Positions 54,341 through 63,370 of a stretch of DNA of 64,000 bases are shown here, one piece after another. A program made the translations under genes and the position numbers. Origin of the DNA: CALNZV01 sp942491115 (GTDB lineage: Bacteria > Desulfobacterota > Desulfobacteria > Desulfobacterales > UBA5852); contig CALNZV010000001.1 of assembly GCA_942491115.1 (NCBI GenBank), positions 496,001 through 560,000 of the forward strand. The letters run 5' to 3'. The notes beneath the pieces are model-generated. The model saw nothing but the letters and a program-made list of their open reading frames with translations, was not told where the DNA came from and searched no databases. Within the stretch, counting starts at the first letter, position 1, and the number at the start of each line of letters is the position of its first letter.

Positions 54341-55372
54341 ATGAGCAGCGACCCTCCCCATCCCCCCCCCTCCCGTCCGGCTGACGACGGCTCCTCCTTC
54401 CCTCGCCCTATTTCCGGGGGCTTTCGGTCGGGTATCGCCCGCCTGGACTATGGGCGGATTCAAACCCTTGGGGCCTTGCTGGGAAAACTGATCTCTGTGA
54501 TGGTCCCCTACCTTCGGCACAACACCCAAAACAATCTGCGATTCATTCACCCGGAGTGGTCCGAGGTCGAGGTCAAGACCTTCTCCAAAAAGGTATTCCG
54601 TCATTTCGGAACCGTGTTGATCGAAATGGCTCAGATGGGATTTCTGACCCGGGAGGAGTGCCGCAACCGCATTCAATTGGAAGGCCGGGAGCATATTGCC
54701 GCCGCAGTGGAAAAAGGCAAGGGGGTGGTCATGATTTCAGCCCATCTCGGCAGTTGGGAGGTGGCCTGGCACTTCTACCCGCTTTTTTTCAACCGCCCCC
54801 TGATCGGGGTGGCCAAGCGGCTTCGGTTCACGCAACTGAACCGGTGGGTTCACCACCGGCGCACCCGCTTCGGCAACCGGGTGATCTACAAGAAAGGCGC
54901 CTTCGAGGAATTGCGGCGGACCCTGAGGCAGGGCGGAGCCGTGGCCCTTTTTATGGACATGAACCGGACCCAACAAGGGGTTCCCGTTCGCTTCATGGGT
55001 CATCGGACGAAAGCCACCCCGGCGGCCGCCATGCTGGCCCTGAGGTGCAGGAGCCCTGTGCTGCCCGGGTTTACGATCCGGCAGCCCGACGGGTCCTTCA
55101 GGCTGTTCTTCCTGGAGCCCATCGAGATCCGACGAACCGGGAATCTGCGTGACGATCTGCAGACCTACACCCAGGCCATTACGGACGTGATCGAGACCGT
55201 TGTTCGACGCCATCCCGATCAGTGGCTGTGGAGCCAGAAGCGCTGGAAATCGTTCCACCCGGAGCTTTACCAGGGGAGACACACCCTGTGGAAAAACCCG
55301 AGGATAAAGCGGCTGCTCAAGGGAAAGCCCCCCAAGGAAATACAAAACGGGAACGGGGCGAATGGCCCATAG
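54341..55372 (+). CDS. Lysophospholipid/lipid A-type acyltransferase (LpxL/HtrB family)
   Basis: A 343-residue inner-membrane-associated acyltransferase. The catalytic H-x4-E motif is in ISAHLGSWE (about residue 130), followed by VAKRLRFTQLNRWV, a G-x-x-V-x-x-x-x-D block (GGAVALFMDMNR) and QWLWSQKRWKSF at the end. The family adds secondary acyl chains to lipid A. The first ~40 residues (Pro/Ser-rich) are not conserved, so the start may be later. It is convergent with the GNAT-fold gene. It would serve LPS, although another lipid acceptor is possible. Confidence 0.85.
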   Translation: MSSDPPHPPPSRPADDGSSFPRPISGGFRSGIARLDYGRIQTLGALLGKLISVMVPYLRHNTQNNLRFIHPEWSEVEVKTFSKKVFRHFGTVLIEMAQMGFLTREECRNRIQLEGREHIAAAVEKGKGVVMISAHLGSWEVAWHFYPLFFNRPLIGVAKRLRFTQLNRWVHHRRTRFGNRVIYKKGAFEELRRTLRQGGAVALFMDMNRTQQGVPVRFMGHRTKATPAAAMLALRCRSPVLPGFTIRQPDGSFRLFFLEPIEIRRTGNLRDDLQTYTQAITDVIETVVRRHPDQWLWSQKRWKSFHPELYQGRHTLWKNPRIKRLLKGKPPKEIQNGNGANGP

Positions 55373-55439
55373 GGTGGGGCCGTTTTTCACCCTATCCCTG
55401 GAAGGCTCCCACGACCCGGTGATGCCCCGGTGCCCGCCG

Positions 55440-56567
55440 TCAAATCGCCTTTTCGTAGATGCGGTATTTTTTGTAGAGTCTGCCGTCGATCGCCTCGTTG
55501 AACCGATTGATGAGGTCGTTGTCCTCCAGGTTCCAGGAAAACTCGGCCCACCGGTATCCCATGGCAGACCCCGCGATTTCGGTTTCGTAGTAGAGAACGG
55601 TGTTGATCCCGGTCCTGCGGTATTCTTTCTTAAGGCCAAACACCAGGCCTCTCAGCCCGGTGATCTTTCGGCGATAATATAAAAATTTGAGCAGGTTGAC
55701 GGGTCCGAGGGTGCCGTTCAGGCGTTTGAACACCTGATTGTAGTCGGGCAACGTGATGCTGATCCCGGCCGGTTCCCCGTCGACCTCGGCAAAGAGCACC
55801 AGCTCAGGGACGATGATGGGCTTGAGTTCCCTGGCCATGAGCTCGATCTCCCTCGCCGTCATGGGGACGAATCCCCAGTTGAGTTCCCAGGCAGAGTTGT
55901 AGATGTCCTTTATCCGGTCCACCTCTGCCTCGAATTCCTTCATTCGGATCGGTCTGACGACCACATTCTCCTTTTTCTTGACCCGGTCGACGAGTTTGGC
56001 GATTCGTCCGGGAACCCCCACCTCGGGCTTGAGAAAGGCGTAGAGGTCTTTGGCTTTGCCATAGCCGGCCCCCTCTAATAGAGCCAGGTAGTATTTGGGG
56101 TTGTAGGTCATCATGATGACCGGACTGGCATCGAACCCCTCGATGAGAATCCCGCACTCGTCGTTCATGCTGAGGTTCACGGGGCCTCTGATGCGGTCCA
56201 TCCCCTCCCTGGCGCACCAGTCCTCGGCAGCGGTGAAGAGCCTCCCGGCAACCGCATCGTCGTCGACACACTCGAAGAGACCGAAAAACCCGGTTTTTTC
56301 CCGGTGAAAGTCGTTGTGGCGGTCGTCGACCACAGCAGCGATTCGTCCGACGATACGCTCCCCCCGGCGGGCCAGGAACAACGCCATCCGGGCGTGCTCG
56401 AAAAAGGGGTGTTTGGCCCGGTCGAGCTTGAACCGGACACTCTTGATCAGCGGGGGAACCCAGTAGGGGTCATTCCGGTACAAGGTCCACGGCAGGCGGA
56501 TAAACCCGTCGAGGGCCTTTTTGCTTTCAACGGTGTGGATGGTCAGGTCCGAGGTCGTCATTTCCAT
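55440..56567 (-). CDS. Large GNAT-superfamily N-acyltransferase; candidate bacterial ceramide synthase
   Basis: A 375-residue protein. The N-terminal half reads FIRLPWTLYRNDPYWVPP, HPFFEHARMALFLARR, GRIAAVVDDRH, GFFGLFECVDD and RGPVNLSMNDECG, a layout I recall for a widespread GNAT-type family; the C-terminal half has LVLFAEVDGEPAGISITLPDYN and ends EFSWNLEDND. Caulobacter makes ceramide with a GNAT-fold acyltransferase (bCerS), and this genome fragment carries the other ceramide genes 31 kb away. I therefore propose it as a candidate, not an assignment. AAGAGAA precedes the ATG at 56567; the open frame upstream is not conserved. Confidence 0.7.
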   Translation of the reverse strand: MEMTTSDLTIHTVESKKALDGFIRLPWTLYRNDPYWVPPLIKSVRFKLDRAKHPFFEHARMALFLARRGERIVGRIAAVVDDRHNDFHREKTGFFGLFECVDDDAVAGRLFTAAEDWCAREGMDRIRGPVNLSMNDECGILIEGFDASPVIMMTYNPKYYLALLEGAGYGKAKDLYAFLKPEVGVPGRIAKLVDRVKKKENVVVRPIRMKEFEAEVDRIKDIYNSAWELNWGFVPMTAREIELMARELKPIIVPELVLFAEVDGEPAGISITLPDYNQVFKRLNGTLGPVNLLKFLYYRRKITGLRGLVFGLKKEYRRTGINTVLYYETEIAGSAMGYRWAEFSWNLEDNDLINRFNEAIDGRLYKKYRIYEKAI

Positions 56568-56725
56568 ATTCTCTTGTGGGGTCGCTTTGTGGGCGGAAGA
56601 CCCATCTCCCCTAACACACCCGTGGTAAAAAAAAAACGATTCGACGGAGGCCCCCCGGGGCGCCGGAAGCCATGGCATGCCGCCGCCGCCAACAGTCGGT
56701 TTTCGGCACCGGGGGGACTCGGCGG

Positions 56726-57196
56726 TCATTCGCTCCCATTTCTCGGGGTCTCGCGACGGATGGATTGAATCATGTCGTCCAGTTTTTGAAGAAACCGCGA
56801 CCGGTCGCGTTTTCCTATGGGCGGGGGCCCTCCCGTGATCTCGCCGGCAACCCGGAGGTGGGACATCAGCTCCCGGGTGGCCAAAGCCTGGCCGATGGTA
56901 TCTTCGGAAAACGGCTTTCCGGTCGGGCCCATGACGCGGGCGCCTTGTTCCAGACAGCGGCCGGCCAGGGGAATGTCGGCCGTAACCACGATGTCGTCGA
57001 CCCCCGCGTGGTCGGCAATCCAGTCATCGGCCGCGTCGAACCCATCCGCCACCACTTCGAGGGTAATCCTCGGGTCGTCCGGGATCCGCATCCAGGCGTT
57101 GGCCACAAGGGTCACCTCAAGGCGATACCGTCTGGCTACCCGGTACACTTCCTGTTTGACCGGGCACGCATCGGCGTCGACGAAGATTCGCAGCAT
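56726..57196 (-). CDS. YaiI/YqxD family (DUF188) protein
   Basis: A 156-residue protein matching the UPF0178 / YaiI family: FVDADACPVKQEVYRVA at the N-terminus, ADDWIADHA, VVTADIPLAGRCLEQGA and RELMSHLR. The family has a PIN-like fold and unknown function. GGAAGGA lies before the ATG at 57196. Length is normal. Confidence 0.9.
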   Translation of the reverse strand: MLRIFVDADACPVKQEVYRVARRYRLEVTLVANAWMRIPDDPRITLEVVADGFDAADDWIADHAGVDDIVVTADIPLAGRCLEQGARVMGPTGKPFSEDTIGQALATRELMSHLRVAGEITGGPPPIGKRDRSRFLQKLDDMIQSIRRETPRNGSE

Positions 57197-57307
57197 CGAT
57201 AGATCCTTCCGGTTCCTATCAAAGGGCTTCACGGGTACCGAAATAGCTCCAAGGACCCCAACTGGCCGACGGGTGCTGTTAAGAGAATGATGACTGTCCG
57301 ACAGTCC

Positions 57308-57871
57308 CTACCACTTCATCATGGGCAGGGGGTTCAAGGGAGTCTCCTTGAACGCTTTGACCGTCAATCGGATCAGATAGGAATGAAACCCGAGGTTTGG
57401 AAACCGATTCAACACGCCCCGCACATAAGACGGGGGCAATCCGAAGGATCTCATCCCCATGGTGACGTCGACCCAGTCCCCCTTTCTGAACACCTCGGCC
57501 AGGGGGACATCTTCGCGGTTCACTCTCGTGATTTTGTGGTGAAGACCGATCATCGAGGCCACTTCCGCCGACCACCCTTCCCTGCCACTGTCTTTTAGAT
57601 AGGCATTGGCCAGTTCCATTGACGGTTTCAAGTAGTCAACGGTATGGTCCGTCCAGATGCCGAGATCGTGAAAACAGCCGGCAATGATGAGTTTTTCCGT
57701 TTCCTCCCGACGGCATCGACAAAAGGGGAAGCAGAAATGGACGACCCGGTACACGTGGTTTTTGTAAGGCTCGTAGTGGGGGCCGATCGTCCCGCGCCAC
57801 TCACCCAACAGGCGCTCCAACAACGGAATGCGGTCGTCGAAGGGCCTTGGGAGGTTCAACGCTGTCCGCAT
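57308..57871 (-). CDS. HD-domain phosphohydrolase-like protein
   Basis: A 187-residue protein with the metal-binding His at YKNHVYRVVHF, the H-D pair in CFHDLGIW (about residue 68) and a later GLHHKITRV, as in HD-domain phosphohydrolases that act on nucleotides or similar. Substrate unknown. AGGAGG is spaced 6 from the ATG. Followed downstream by yaiI; upstream is the alpha/beta hydrolase gene, same strand. Confidence 0.82.
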   Translation of the reverse strand: MRTALNLPRPFDDRIPLLERLLGEWRGTIGPHYEPYKNHVYRVVHFCFPFCRCRREETEKLIIAGCFHDLGIWTDHTVDYLKPSMELANAYLKDSGREGWSAEVASMIGLHHKITRVNREDVPLAEVFRKGDWVDVTMGMRSFGLPPSYVRGVLNRFPNLGFHSYLIRLTVKAFKETPLNPLPMMKW

Positions 57872-57928
57872 CCTATTGCCTCCTTAGGTAGAATGCCCCT
57901 GAAGGGTCTTGATCAGTTGACCAACCGG

Positions 57929-58759
57929 TTATGGGTGGGCCTCGCCCTGGAGAAACGGAAGCAACACGTTCAATATCTGTCCGGGTCTTTCTTCGACTAC
58001 CAGGTGCCCGGCATCCGGAATCACCCGGAATGTGGCACCCGGGATCAGCCGGCGCAGCGCCTCGCCGCGCTCCACCGGAATCCATTTGTCCTCACTGCCC
58101 CACAACACCAGGACGGGCCGGGATATCCTGCCGAAGAGGGGCTCAAGATCATCCGTGTACCGGGAATCGGCTTGGGCGATCTGCCGGTAGAATGCGGCTT
58201 TGCCGGAACTTCCCGCCCATGGGGCGACGATCTGGGCAAGGGTTTCCGTCGCGATCGGCTTGAAGGCGGCCGTTTCGACATAAGCCCGGACAATGGCTTC
58301 GTGAATATAATCGGGAACACCGGCAAAGGCAGCCTCGTGGGTTTTGACGTGACGGAAAAAGGGCGACCCCCAGGGGGACACCGCAACCGGGTCGATGAGC
58401 ACGATTCTATCGAAATCTCTGTCATCGATCAAATGCGCCCGAAGCAGGGCCGCTCCACCGAAGTCGTGCCCGACGATCGCCGGCCGCTCGAGTTGCCAGT
58501 GGTCGAGAAGCCGGCCCAGGACCCGATTCTGGATGCCCAGAGACACATCGCCGGGGGCTTTGTCCGACTGACCGTAGCCAAGCATGTCGTAGTAGTAGAC
58601 AGTAAAGTCTTTAGCCAACGCAGCAATGAGATGGCGGAGGCAAAAGGAGGACCATGGCGTGCCGTGAACGAGAACGACAGGGGGGCCGTCGCCGCGCACA
58701 TCGTAGCGCACCGTGCGGTCGTCAAATTCGATCGTATTGGACAGCGTCCACACGCTCAT
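57929..58759 (-). CDS. Alpha/beta hydrolase (haloalkane dehalogenase/epoxide hydrolase-like)
   Basis: A 276-residue alpha/beta-fold hydrolase. VLVHGTPWSS gives the oxyanion HGxP, VGHDFGGAA has Asp as nucleophile (about residue 96), LWGSEDKWIP holds the second acid, and DAGHLVVEE the catalytic His. An Asp nucleophile with a Trp after HGxP is the pattern of haloalkane dehalogenases, fluoroacetate dehalogenases and epoxide hydrolases rather than esterases. Real substrate unknown. GGAG precedes the ATG. Confidence 0.85.
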   Translation of the reverse strand: MSVWTLSNTIEFDDRTVRYDVRGDGPPVVLVHGTPWSSFCLRHLIAALAKDFTVYYYDMLGYGQSDKAPGDVSLGIQNRVLGRLLDHWQLERPAIVGHDFGGAALLRAHLIDDRDFDRIVLIDPVAVSPWGSPFFRHVKTHEAAFAGVPDYIHEAIVRAYVETAAFKPIATETLAQIVAPWAGSSGKAAFYRQIAQADSRYTDDLEPLFGRISRPVLVLWGSEDKWIPVERGEALRRLIPGATFRVIPDAGHLVVEERPGQILNVLLPFLQGEAHP

Positions 58760-58834
58760 GGATCGATCTCCGGATGGCGGCTGCCGTCAGCAGGTGTTGC
58801 GCTGCGGTCCATTGAGGTCGGGACCGTACCGGCA

Positions 58835-59230
58835 TCACTCCCCGGCAACGGCGGTCAGATTCATGGTGATCAACACCCCCGGCTTCGGAAGTTCACTGAC
58901 GCCGATCACGGTTCGTGCCGGACGGTGATTCCCCATCATCTCGACATAGGCGCGGTTCATGGCTTCGAAATCCCCCATGTCTTTCAAAAAAACGTTGACG
59001 TGGATCACCCGGGTCAGATCCGAGTTCACGGCATCCAGCATCACCTCAAAGGAGCGGATGATCTGGGTGGTCTGGGAACCCACGTCCGCTCCGGCCAGTT
59101 GTCCGGTGGACGGGTCGACCCCGGCGGTACCCCCGATGGTGATGAAGGGACCCGCCATTGCGATATGATTATAGGGGCCAATGGGTTCCGGGGTGTTGGC
59201 CGGTGTAAGGGTTTTCACGGTGGTCGTCAT
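58835..59230 (-). CDS. RidA/YjgF family enamine/imine deaminase
   Basis: A 131-residue protein with APxPxGPY-like start (NTPEPIGPYNHI), the GGTAGVDP loop, and RTVIGVSELP with the conserved Arg that binds the carboxylate of enamine substrates. It hydrolyses reactive 2-aminoacrylate-type intermediates. I choose ATG 59230, since the upstream extension is not conserved. Monocistronic or co-transcribed with the downstream hydrolase. Confidence 0.9.
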   Translation of the reverse strand: MTTTVKTLTPANTPEPIGPYNHIAMAGPFITIGGTAGVDPSTGQLAGADVGSQTTQIIRSFEVMLDAVNSDLTRVIHVNVFLKDMGDFEAMNRAYVEMMGNHRPARTVIGVSELPKPGVLITMNLTAVAGE

Positions 59231-59538
59231 GGGACTTCTCCAAAGGTGTCGTGTCGGTTTAAGGCGCCCCGATGTCAATATGAGTGGCGGCAGGTTCCCC
59301 GGGGCGCGATTCAGGGACAGTAACCTCTTCACCATGGCCCTGGCCGCATCAGGTGTGTTGAATCACCAATCCCGGAAATCGGTTTATACGACATTCTGAA
59401 CGATAGGGTGGTCCCAAGACCACTTGACGTCTATGGTATTCGTTTTCATGGGTATCGCCCCTGGGACTATAGTGCCAGCTCTCGGCGTGCGAGGATATCC
59501 CCTTGGTGACCCGTGCGTCCGGGATTTGTATGGCCATG
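59231..59538. other. Intergenic region
   Basis: 308 bases; no gene, hairpin or clear promoter that I can support. A 65-codon minus-strand frame exists without recognisable features. Confidence 0.4.
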
Positions 59539-59937
59539 TCAGTCATCGTATTTCCAGAACGTTGTGACTATTTCCGCAACGCCAATCACCAAGACCACCA
59601 CCGCTATGAACCAAAGGAGAATGACGCCTCGAAGCGGAATCGGCAACGTCCCCGGCAACAGAAGCAGCAAAAGCGCCAGCCCCCCGCAAATATTGATGAC
59701 AATGGCGCCCCCTAAACCAAGCCCTCGGATATTTCCAGACGCCCCGACCCATTCCACGAAGAGGGCAATCCCGATACCGAAAATAACGGCGCCCAGAATG
59801 ACAGGGTAGAAGGTCGTCTCCGATTGCGGCAATCCGAGCACCTTGTCCATACCGGCGGGAAAACTGAGAAGAATGAGGCCAATAGCGAGATTGACGATCC
59901 CATCGATGACAAGAAGCCATTGGTGTTTACGCTTCAT
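59539..59937 (-). CDS. Small four-helix membrane protein
   Basis: A 132-residue integral membrane protein. Hydrophobic segments lie at about residues 7-27, 42-62, 72-95 and 100-125, with short polar turns and a charged KRKH N-terminus. It resembles many small inner-membrane proteins of unknown function. I start at ATG 59937, since the preceding 35 codons are not plausible membrane sequence. No partner gene is suggested by the context. Confidence 0.72.
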   Translation of the reverse strand: MKRKHQWLLVIDGIVNLAIGLILLSFPAGMDKVLGLPQSETTFYPVILGAVIFGIGIALFVEWVGASGNIRGLGLGGAIVINICGGLALLLLLLPGTLPIPLRGVILLWFIAVVVLVIGVAEIVTTFWKYDD

Positions 59938-60108
59938 GGGCCGTGACTCATGGGTGTCGAGGCTTTCCCGGAAAAATGGCGGTTGCTTTAGCCGGGTCTG
60001 CCCCCTGGTGTATCCCCGGCACTGCCGGCCTGACCACCCCACCGGGATTGACGACGCGCCGGTACTTTAGCGCAAGGCCAGGGGAGTGTTGAGCGGTCCC
60101 GACACGAT

Positions 60109-60569
60109 TCACTCCGTTGAGTCTTGATCCAGGAACACCGAGATCCGATCTTTGATTCTCTCGATCTCCTGCCGGGACCACGAGGATCCCGATGTAAACG
60201 CACACCCATCTGTCATTTCGACCTTGAGCGAATAGCTCGGCGACCCGTCGCTCCAGTCATGGGTGTCGATGCCAAGACACCGGACGGACGATAGTGAGTA
60301 CTCGACGCTGCGGATGGGGACAATGGGAGCATTCCAGGCATAAGTAAACGTGCCCGGCTGCCTGTCGAATCGCATGTGCTTGTTCATGCCCGCCACTGCC
60401 GCCCATACAAAAAGCCCGCTGACCGCTATCGCCCCGATGGAAATAAACGAACAAAAGAAGAAAAAAGGATTGAGATAGTCGTTCCATTTGGGAGATAAAC
60501 CAACTGGTAGGGCGCCAGAAGCGGAAACAGCGCCAGCAGCAAAAAACCCACCCTCGAAACCACAGACAT
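60109..60569 (-). pseudogene. Frameshifted small membrane protein gene
   Basis: Two frames read as parts of one protein. From the ATG at 60569 a signal-anchor-like stretch (MSVVSRVGFLLLALFPLL, then APYQLVYLPNG) ends in a stop at 60426. In the next frame, over the same bases, NPFFFFCSFISIGAIAVSG makes a membrane helix and then runs into a soluble domain (HMRFDRQPGTFTYAW... to the stop at 60109) that alone has only a GTG start. A single indel near the T-rich run at 60455-60480 would unite them into about 150 residues. Either the gene is broken or the assembly has an indel. Function unknown. Confidence 0.55.
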
Positions 60570-60853
60570 CCTATTGCGGACGACAATGCTGTTGTTCGTT
60601 TCTAAAACAGTCGGCATTTGGGTTCCATCCCCGATGGCGTCGATTGATGGACGGTCACCTGTTCCAGACCCCTCAATCCGGCTCGCCGCCGCCACAATAA
60701 CGTCGTTTTTGTCTCAACCCCGGAAACACGTATACTCATCCTTGTCTATGACCTCTAGAATCCTTTCCAAGGATTCGGACGTTGGGAAGGGCTCGTATCG
60801 GTGTCATTTCTTATCGGCTCTCATCCAATACAACTTCCAGATTTTCCTGCTTT

Positions 60854-61528
60854 TCACGTCAGTCGCTTTGGCAATGGCGCCTTCGATTTTCTTCGTCGAA
60901 TCATCCCACCGGAGGCGTCCTTCATAGATCTCAAAGCTTTGCCCGGAAACCCGATACACCATATCGAGCTTGGTTCTGATGTGGGGAGCTGGACGCCGCT
61001 TTCAACGAACGACCCGTTTTTCGATTCGTTTGATCTCAAACCCGACACCCATGCCTGGCCCTCCAATCGATTGCATTCTTCCAGGAACCTCTGCCGCAAC
61101 GCGTCGACCCGTCTTCGATTGACCCCTGAATCCCAGTATCCCGTGCGGGACGCAGAACGGACATGGATGCGTTGATTCACCGCATCCATCCTGAACTCCA
61201 TGTCGTCCACGAACCGGAAAACTCTCGACTCGAAAATGGCCCAGAGGTAATCCCTGTCTTCCCGTTCGATGGTTCCGCCCATGGGTTGAACCAACCGCTT
61301 CAGGCATGACCACGCGGATTCAGATGAGCCCTCGAAGGCAAGGGGGGCGATTCGGGATGGACCCGCGTCGTCTTCGCTCGACACGCAATTGGGGGTTTCC
61401 GGACACATCGCCAGTCTGCCGTCGACAATGCCGGCGGGCCAATGGCCTTTTGAAGCGCAGGACAATACGATCATCGGCAGAACAAGCAATAGAAAGCCAG
61501 ATTTGCAAGCAGTCGGTTTCGCTCTCAT
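60854..61528 (-). CDS. DUF1499 family lipoprotein
   Basis: A 224-residue protein with a lipoprotein signal (FLLLVLPMIVLSCASKG, lipobox LSC at about residue 24) and the DUF1499 core: CPETPNCVSSE, then WAIFESRVFRFVDDMEFR and RSASRTGYWDSGVNRRRV. DUF1499 members are envelope proteins without known function. The last 75 residues are polar and not conserved in the family, so the end may be extended by frame loss. Downstream of the endonuclease-fold gene, same strand. Confidence 0.8.
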   Translation of the reverse strand: MRAKPTACKSGFLLLVLPMIVLSCASKGHWPAGIVDGRLAMCPETPNCVSSEDDAGPSRIAPLAFEGSSESAWSCLKRLVQPMGGTIEREDRDYLWAIFESRVFRFVDDMEFRMDAVNQRIHVRSASRTGYWDSGVNRRRVDALRQRFLEECNRLEGQAWVSGLRSNESKNGSFVESGVQLPTSEPSSIWCIGFPGKALRSMKDASGGMIRRRKSKAPLPKRLT

Positions 61529-61556
61529 TTCTGTTACCCTGATCCTTGCCGGAGAC

Positions 61557-62636
61557 TCAGATCACATCCGTGTCGATTTCCACCGTCACCGGGAAATGGT
61601 CCGAAGCAAACGGGTATTTCTGCCACATGTATTTACCGTCGGGCATGCGATGGTGAACCCTTCCATTACCAACCCAGGGCTCCGGCCGATTGTGTGAATA
61701 GAGAATGTGGTCGATCCACACCTTGAGGTAGGTGTGAAATATCGGATCCCGAAAACTCGTCGTGTAAATCGAGGAGAGATCGATGGCCCATCGGTCGTCT
61801 GGATCGAGGGCGTCATAGAGGGCATTTCCGAGGCATAAGGCCGGATTCCATACCGTGCCCATCAGGCGTTCGATTCCACTCGCGCCGATTCGCCGTTCGC
61901 TGGCATCCTGCCCTGGTCCGTCGTTGATGTCCCCGCAGATAATCAGGGGGATGGACTTGGTGGTATCTTCCGTCAGGTAGTGGTCGAGAAACTGCTTCCG
62001 GAGTTGGGTGCACTGGGCGATAATCTTCTTCCGGTTGGCATCCGCCCTGGACCACCAACTCAGCCATTCGTAGGATTTGAAAATCCCTTTGCTCTTCAGA
62101 TGAAGGCCCACGACCCGAAAGCGCTTCCCATTCGCCGGCCGGATCTCGGCATAAAGGGGCTTCCGCTCGAATTTGTGGAGCTCTTGAATCTCGTCATCGT
62201 CCGTATCGAACGCAAAGTCGTTGGTGGCAATACTCAGCCGCTCGCTTTCCCCCCCCTGCCCCATGCCGATGTGAAATCGTTCAAACGGACTGTCCGCGAA
62301 TAGCCCCCTATCCGTTCGGACGGCGAGCCCGATGATCTGGGACCCGCCTTTGGTGGGCTGAACATCGCAAACCCACGTACCGGTGACGTCGGTGTCGAAG
62401 AAAAGCTGGAGTTCGGAAGCCTTGTTCGGCCCCTCGACCACCACCAGGGCATCGAGATCGATGTCGTTTAAAACGCCCGAAAGGGATTCGCGTCGGTGTT
62501 TGACGGTGGGTTCGTCCCGATCCATGGTCGGATTGGGCCCACGGACCCGAGCGTGGTCGGCCTTGAAGGCAGGCCCATCGGTAAAGAGGTCGTTCATCCA
62601 TTCCATGTTCCATACGCCGTAACGAATCGTTGACAT
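61557..62636 (-). CDS. Endonuclease/exonuclease/phosphatase family protein
   Basis: A 359-residue protein with the metal-dependent DNase I-like fold: ALVVVEGP (catalytic Glu), GLHLKSKG, ICGDINDGPGQD and the final FASDHFPV (D-H pair). Substrates in this superfamily range from DNA to phosphoinositides and sphingomyelin. AAGGAGAGGG before the ATG is a strong ribosome-binding site. No signal peptide is visible. Confidence 0.82.
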   Translation of the reverse strand: MSTIRYGVWNMEWMNDLFTDGPAFKADHARVRGPNPTMDRDEPTVKHRRESLSGVLNDIDLDALVVVEGPNKASELQLFFDTDVTGTWVCDVQPTKGGSQIIGLAVRTDRGLFADSPFERFHIGMGQGGESERLSIATNDFAFDTDDDEIQELHKFERKPLYAEIRPANGKRFRVVGLHLKSKGIFKSYEWLSWWSRADANRKKIIAQCTQLRKQFLDHYLTEDTTKSIPLIICGDINDGPGQDASERRIGASGIERLMGTVWNPALCLGNALYDALDPDDRWAIDLSSIYTTSFRDPIFHTYLKVWIDHILYSHNRPEPWVGNGRVHHRMPDGKYMWQKYPFASDHFPVTVEIDTDVI

Positions 62637-62865
62637 AACCCTCTCCTTTCGACGAAAAGGTAGGGCGCCGACTTCGACGGTGCAGCGGTTTTAGGTTCTC
62701 GGAGGGAACCGGGTCGGCGCAGCCGATGTCTTCTGCACAAGACATATCGTGGGTCCGGGCGACGACAGTCATTCGCTGGCATAAGGACAAGACCGTATAT
62801 GGCGGTCCCACGAATAGCGCATTTCGCTTTTATGTCCTGGGAGCGGTGGGCCCCGGCCTCCACCA

Positions 62866-63318
62866 TCAGTGGCTGTCCCTAATGGGTTCCAGCCGTTTCT
62901 TGAACCCTTTGTACCGGTCAGGCGAGTAGCCCAGCGATTCGTAGAACCGATGGGCGCCGGTTCGCTCCGATTCGGTCACAAAAAGAATGGTGCTGCAGCC
63001 GCACTCGGAAGCGCGTTCTTCCAGCGTTCTCATCAAGGCGGTGGCAATTCCCAGCCGCCGGCTGTCTCTATCGACGATGACATCCTCGACCACCATAAAC
63101 GGGCGACAATCGCCGTAGAGGGACTCGCAGACAATGCCCGTGACGGCACCCGCCAGTCGGTTTTCCCGTTCGGCCACCAGGAAAATAGGGTTGGGGTTAT
63201 CCTTCAATCGGTCGAAGACCGCTCTCATTTTCTTGAGAGAGGACACCTCCCCCCAGAATTGCTCATAGAGCCTGCACAAATCGTCGAGGTCGTGTACTGT
63301 CAGGTTTCTTACTCTCAT
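62866..63318 (-). CDS. GNAT family acetyltransferase
   Basis: A 150-residue single-domain GNAT. VIVDRDSRRLGIATALMRTL is the acetyl-CoA motif A (R-x-x-G-x-A), preceded by VAERENRLAGAVTGIV, and followed by AHRFYESLGYSPD (motif B). Acceptor substrate unknown. Length and order are typical. Confidence 0.87.
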   Translation of the reverse strand: MRVRNLTVHDLDDLCRLYEQFWGEVSSLKKMRAVFDRLKDNPNPIFLVAERENRLAGAVTGIVCESLYGDCRPFMVVEDVIVDRDSRRLGIATALMRTLEERASECGCSTILFVTESERTGAHRFYESLGYSPDRYKGFKKRLEPIRDSH

Positions 63319-63370
63319 AATTAAAGCAGTGATTTTAGTGCTGTCCGGTCAACGGAACACCGCCCTTCCC

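Noticed and set aside
57644..59323. 559-codon plus-strand open frame
   Set aside because: Antisense to the HD, alpha/beta hydrolase and RidA genes, which have strong motifs and ribosome-binding sites.
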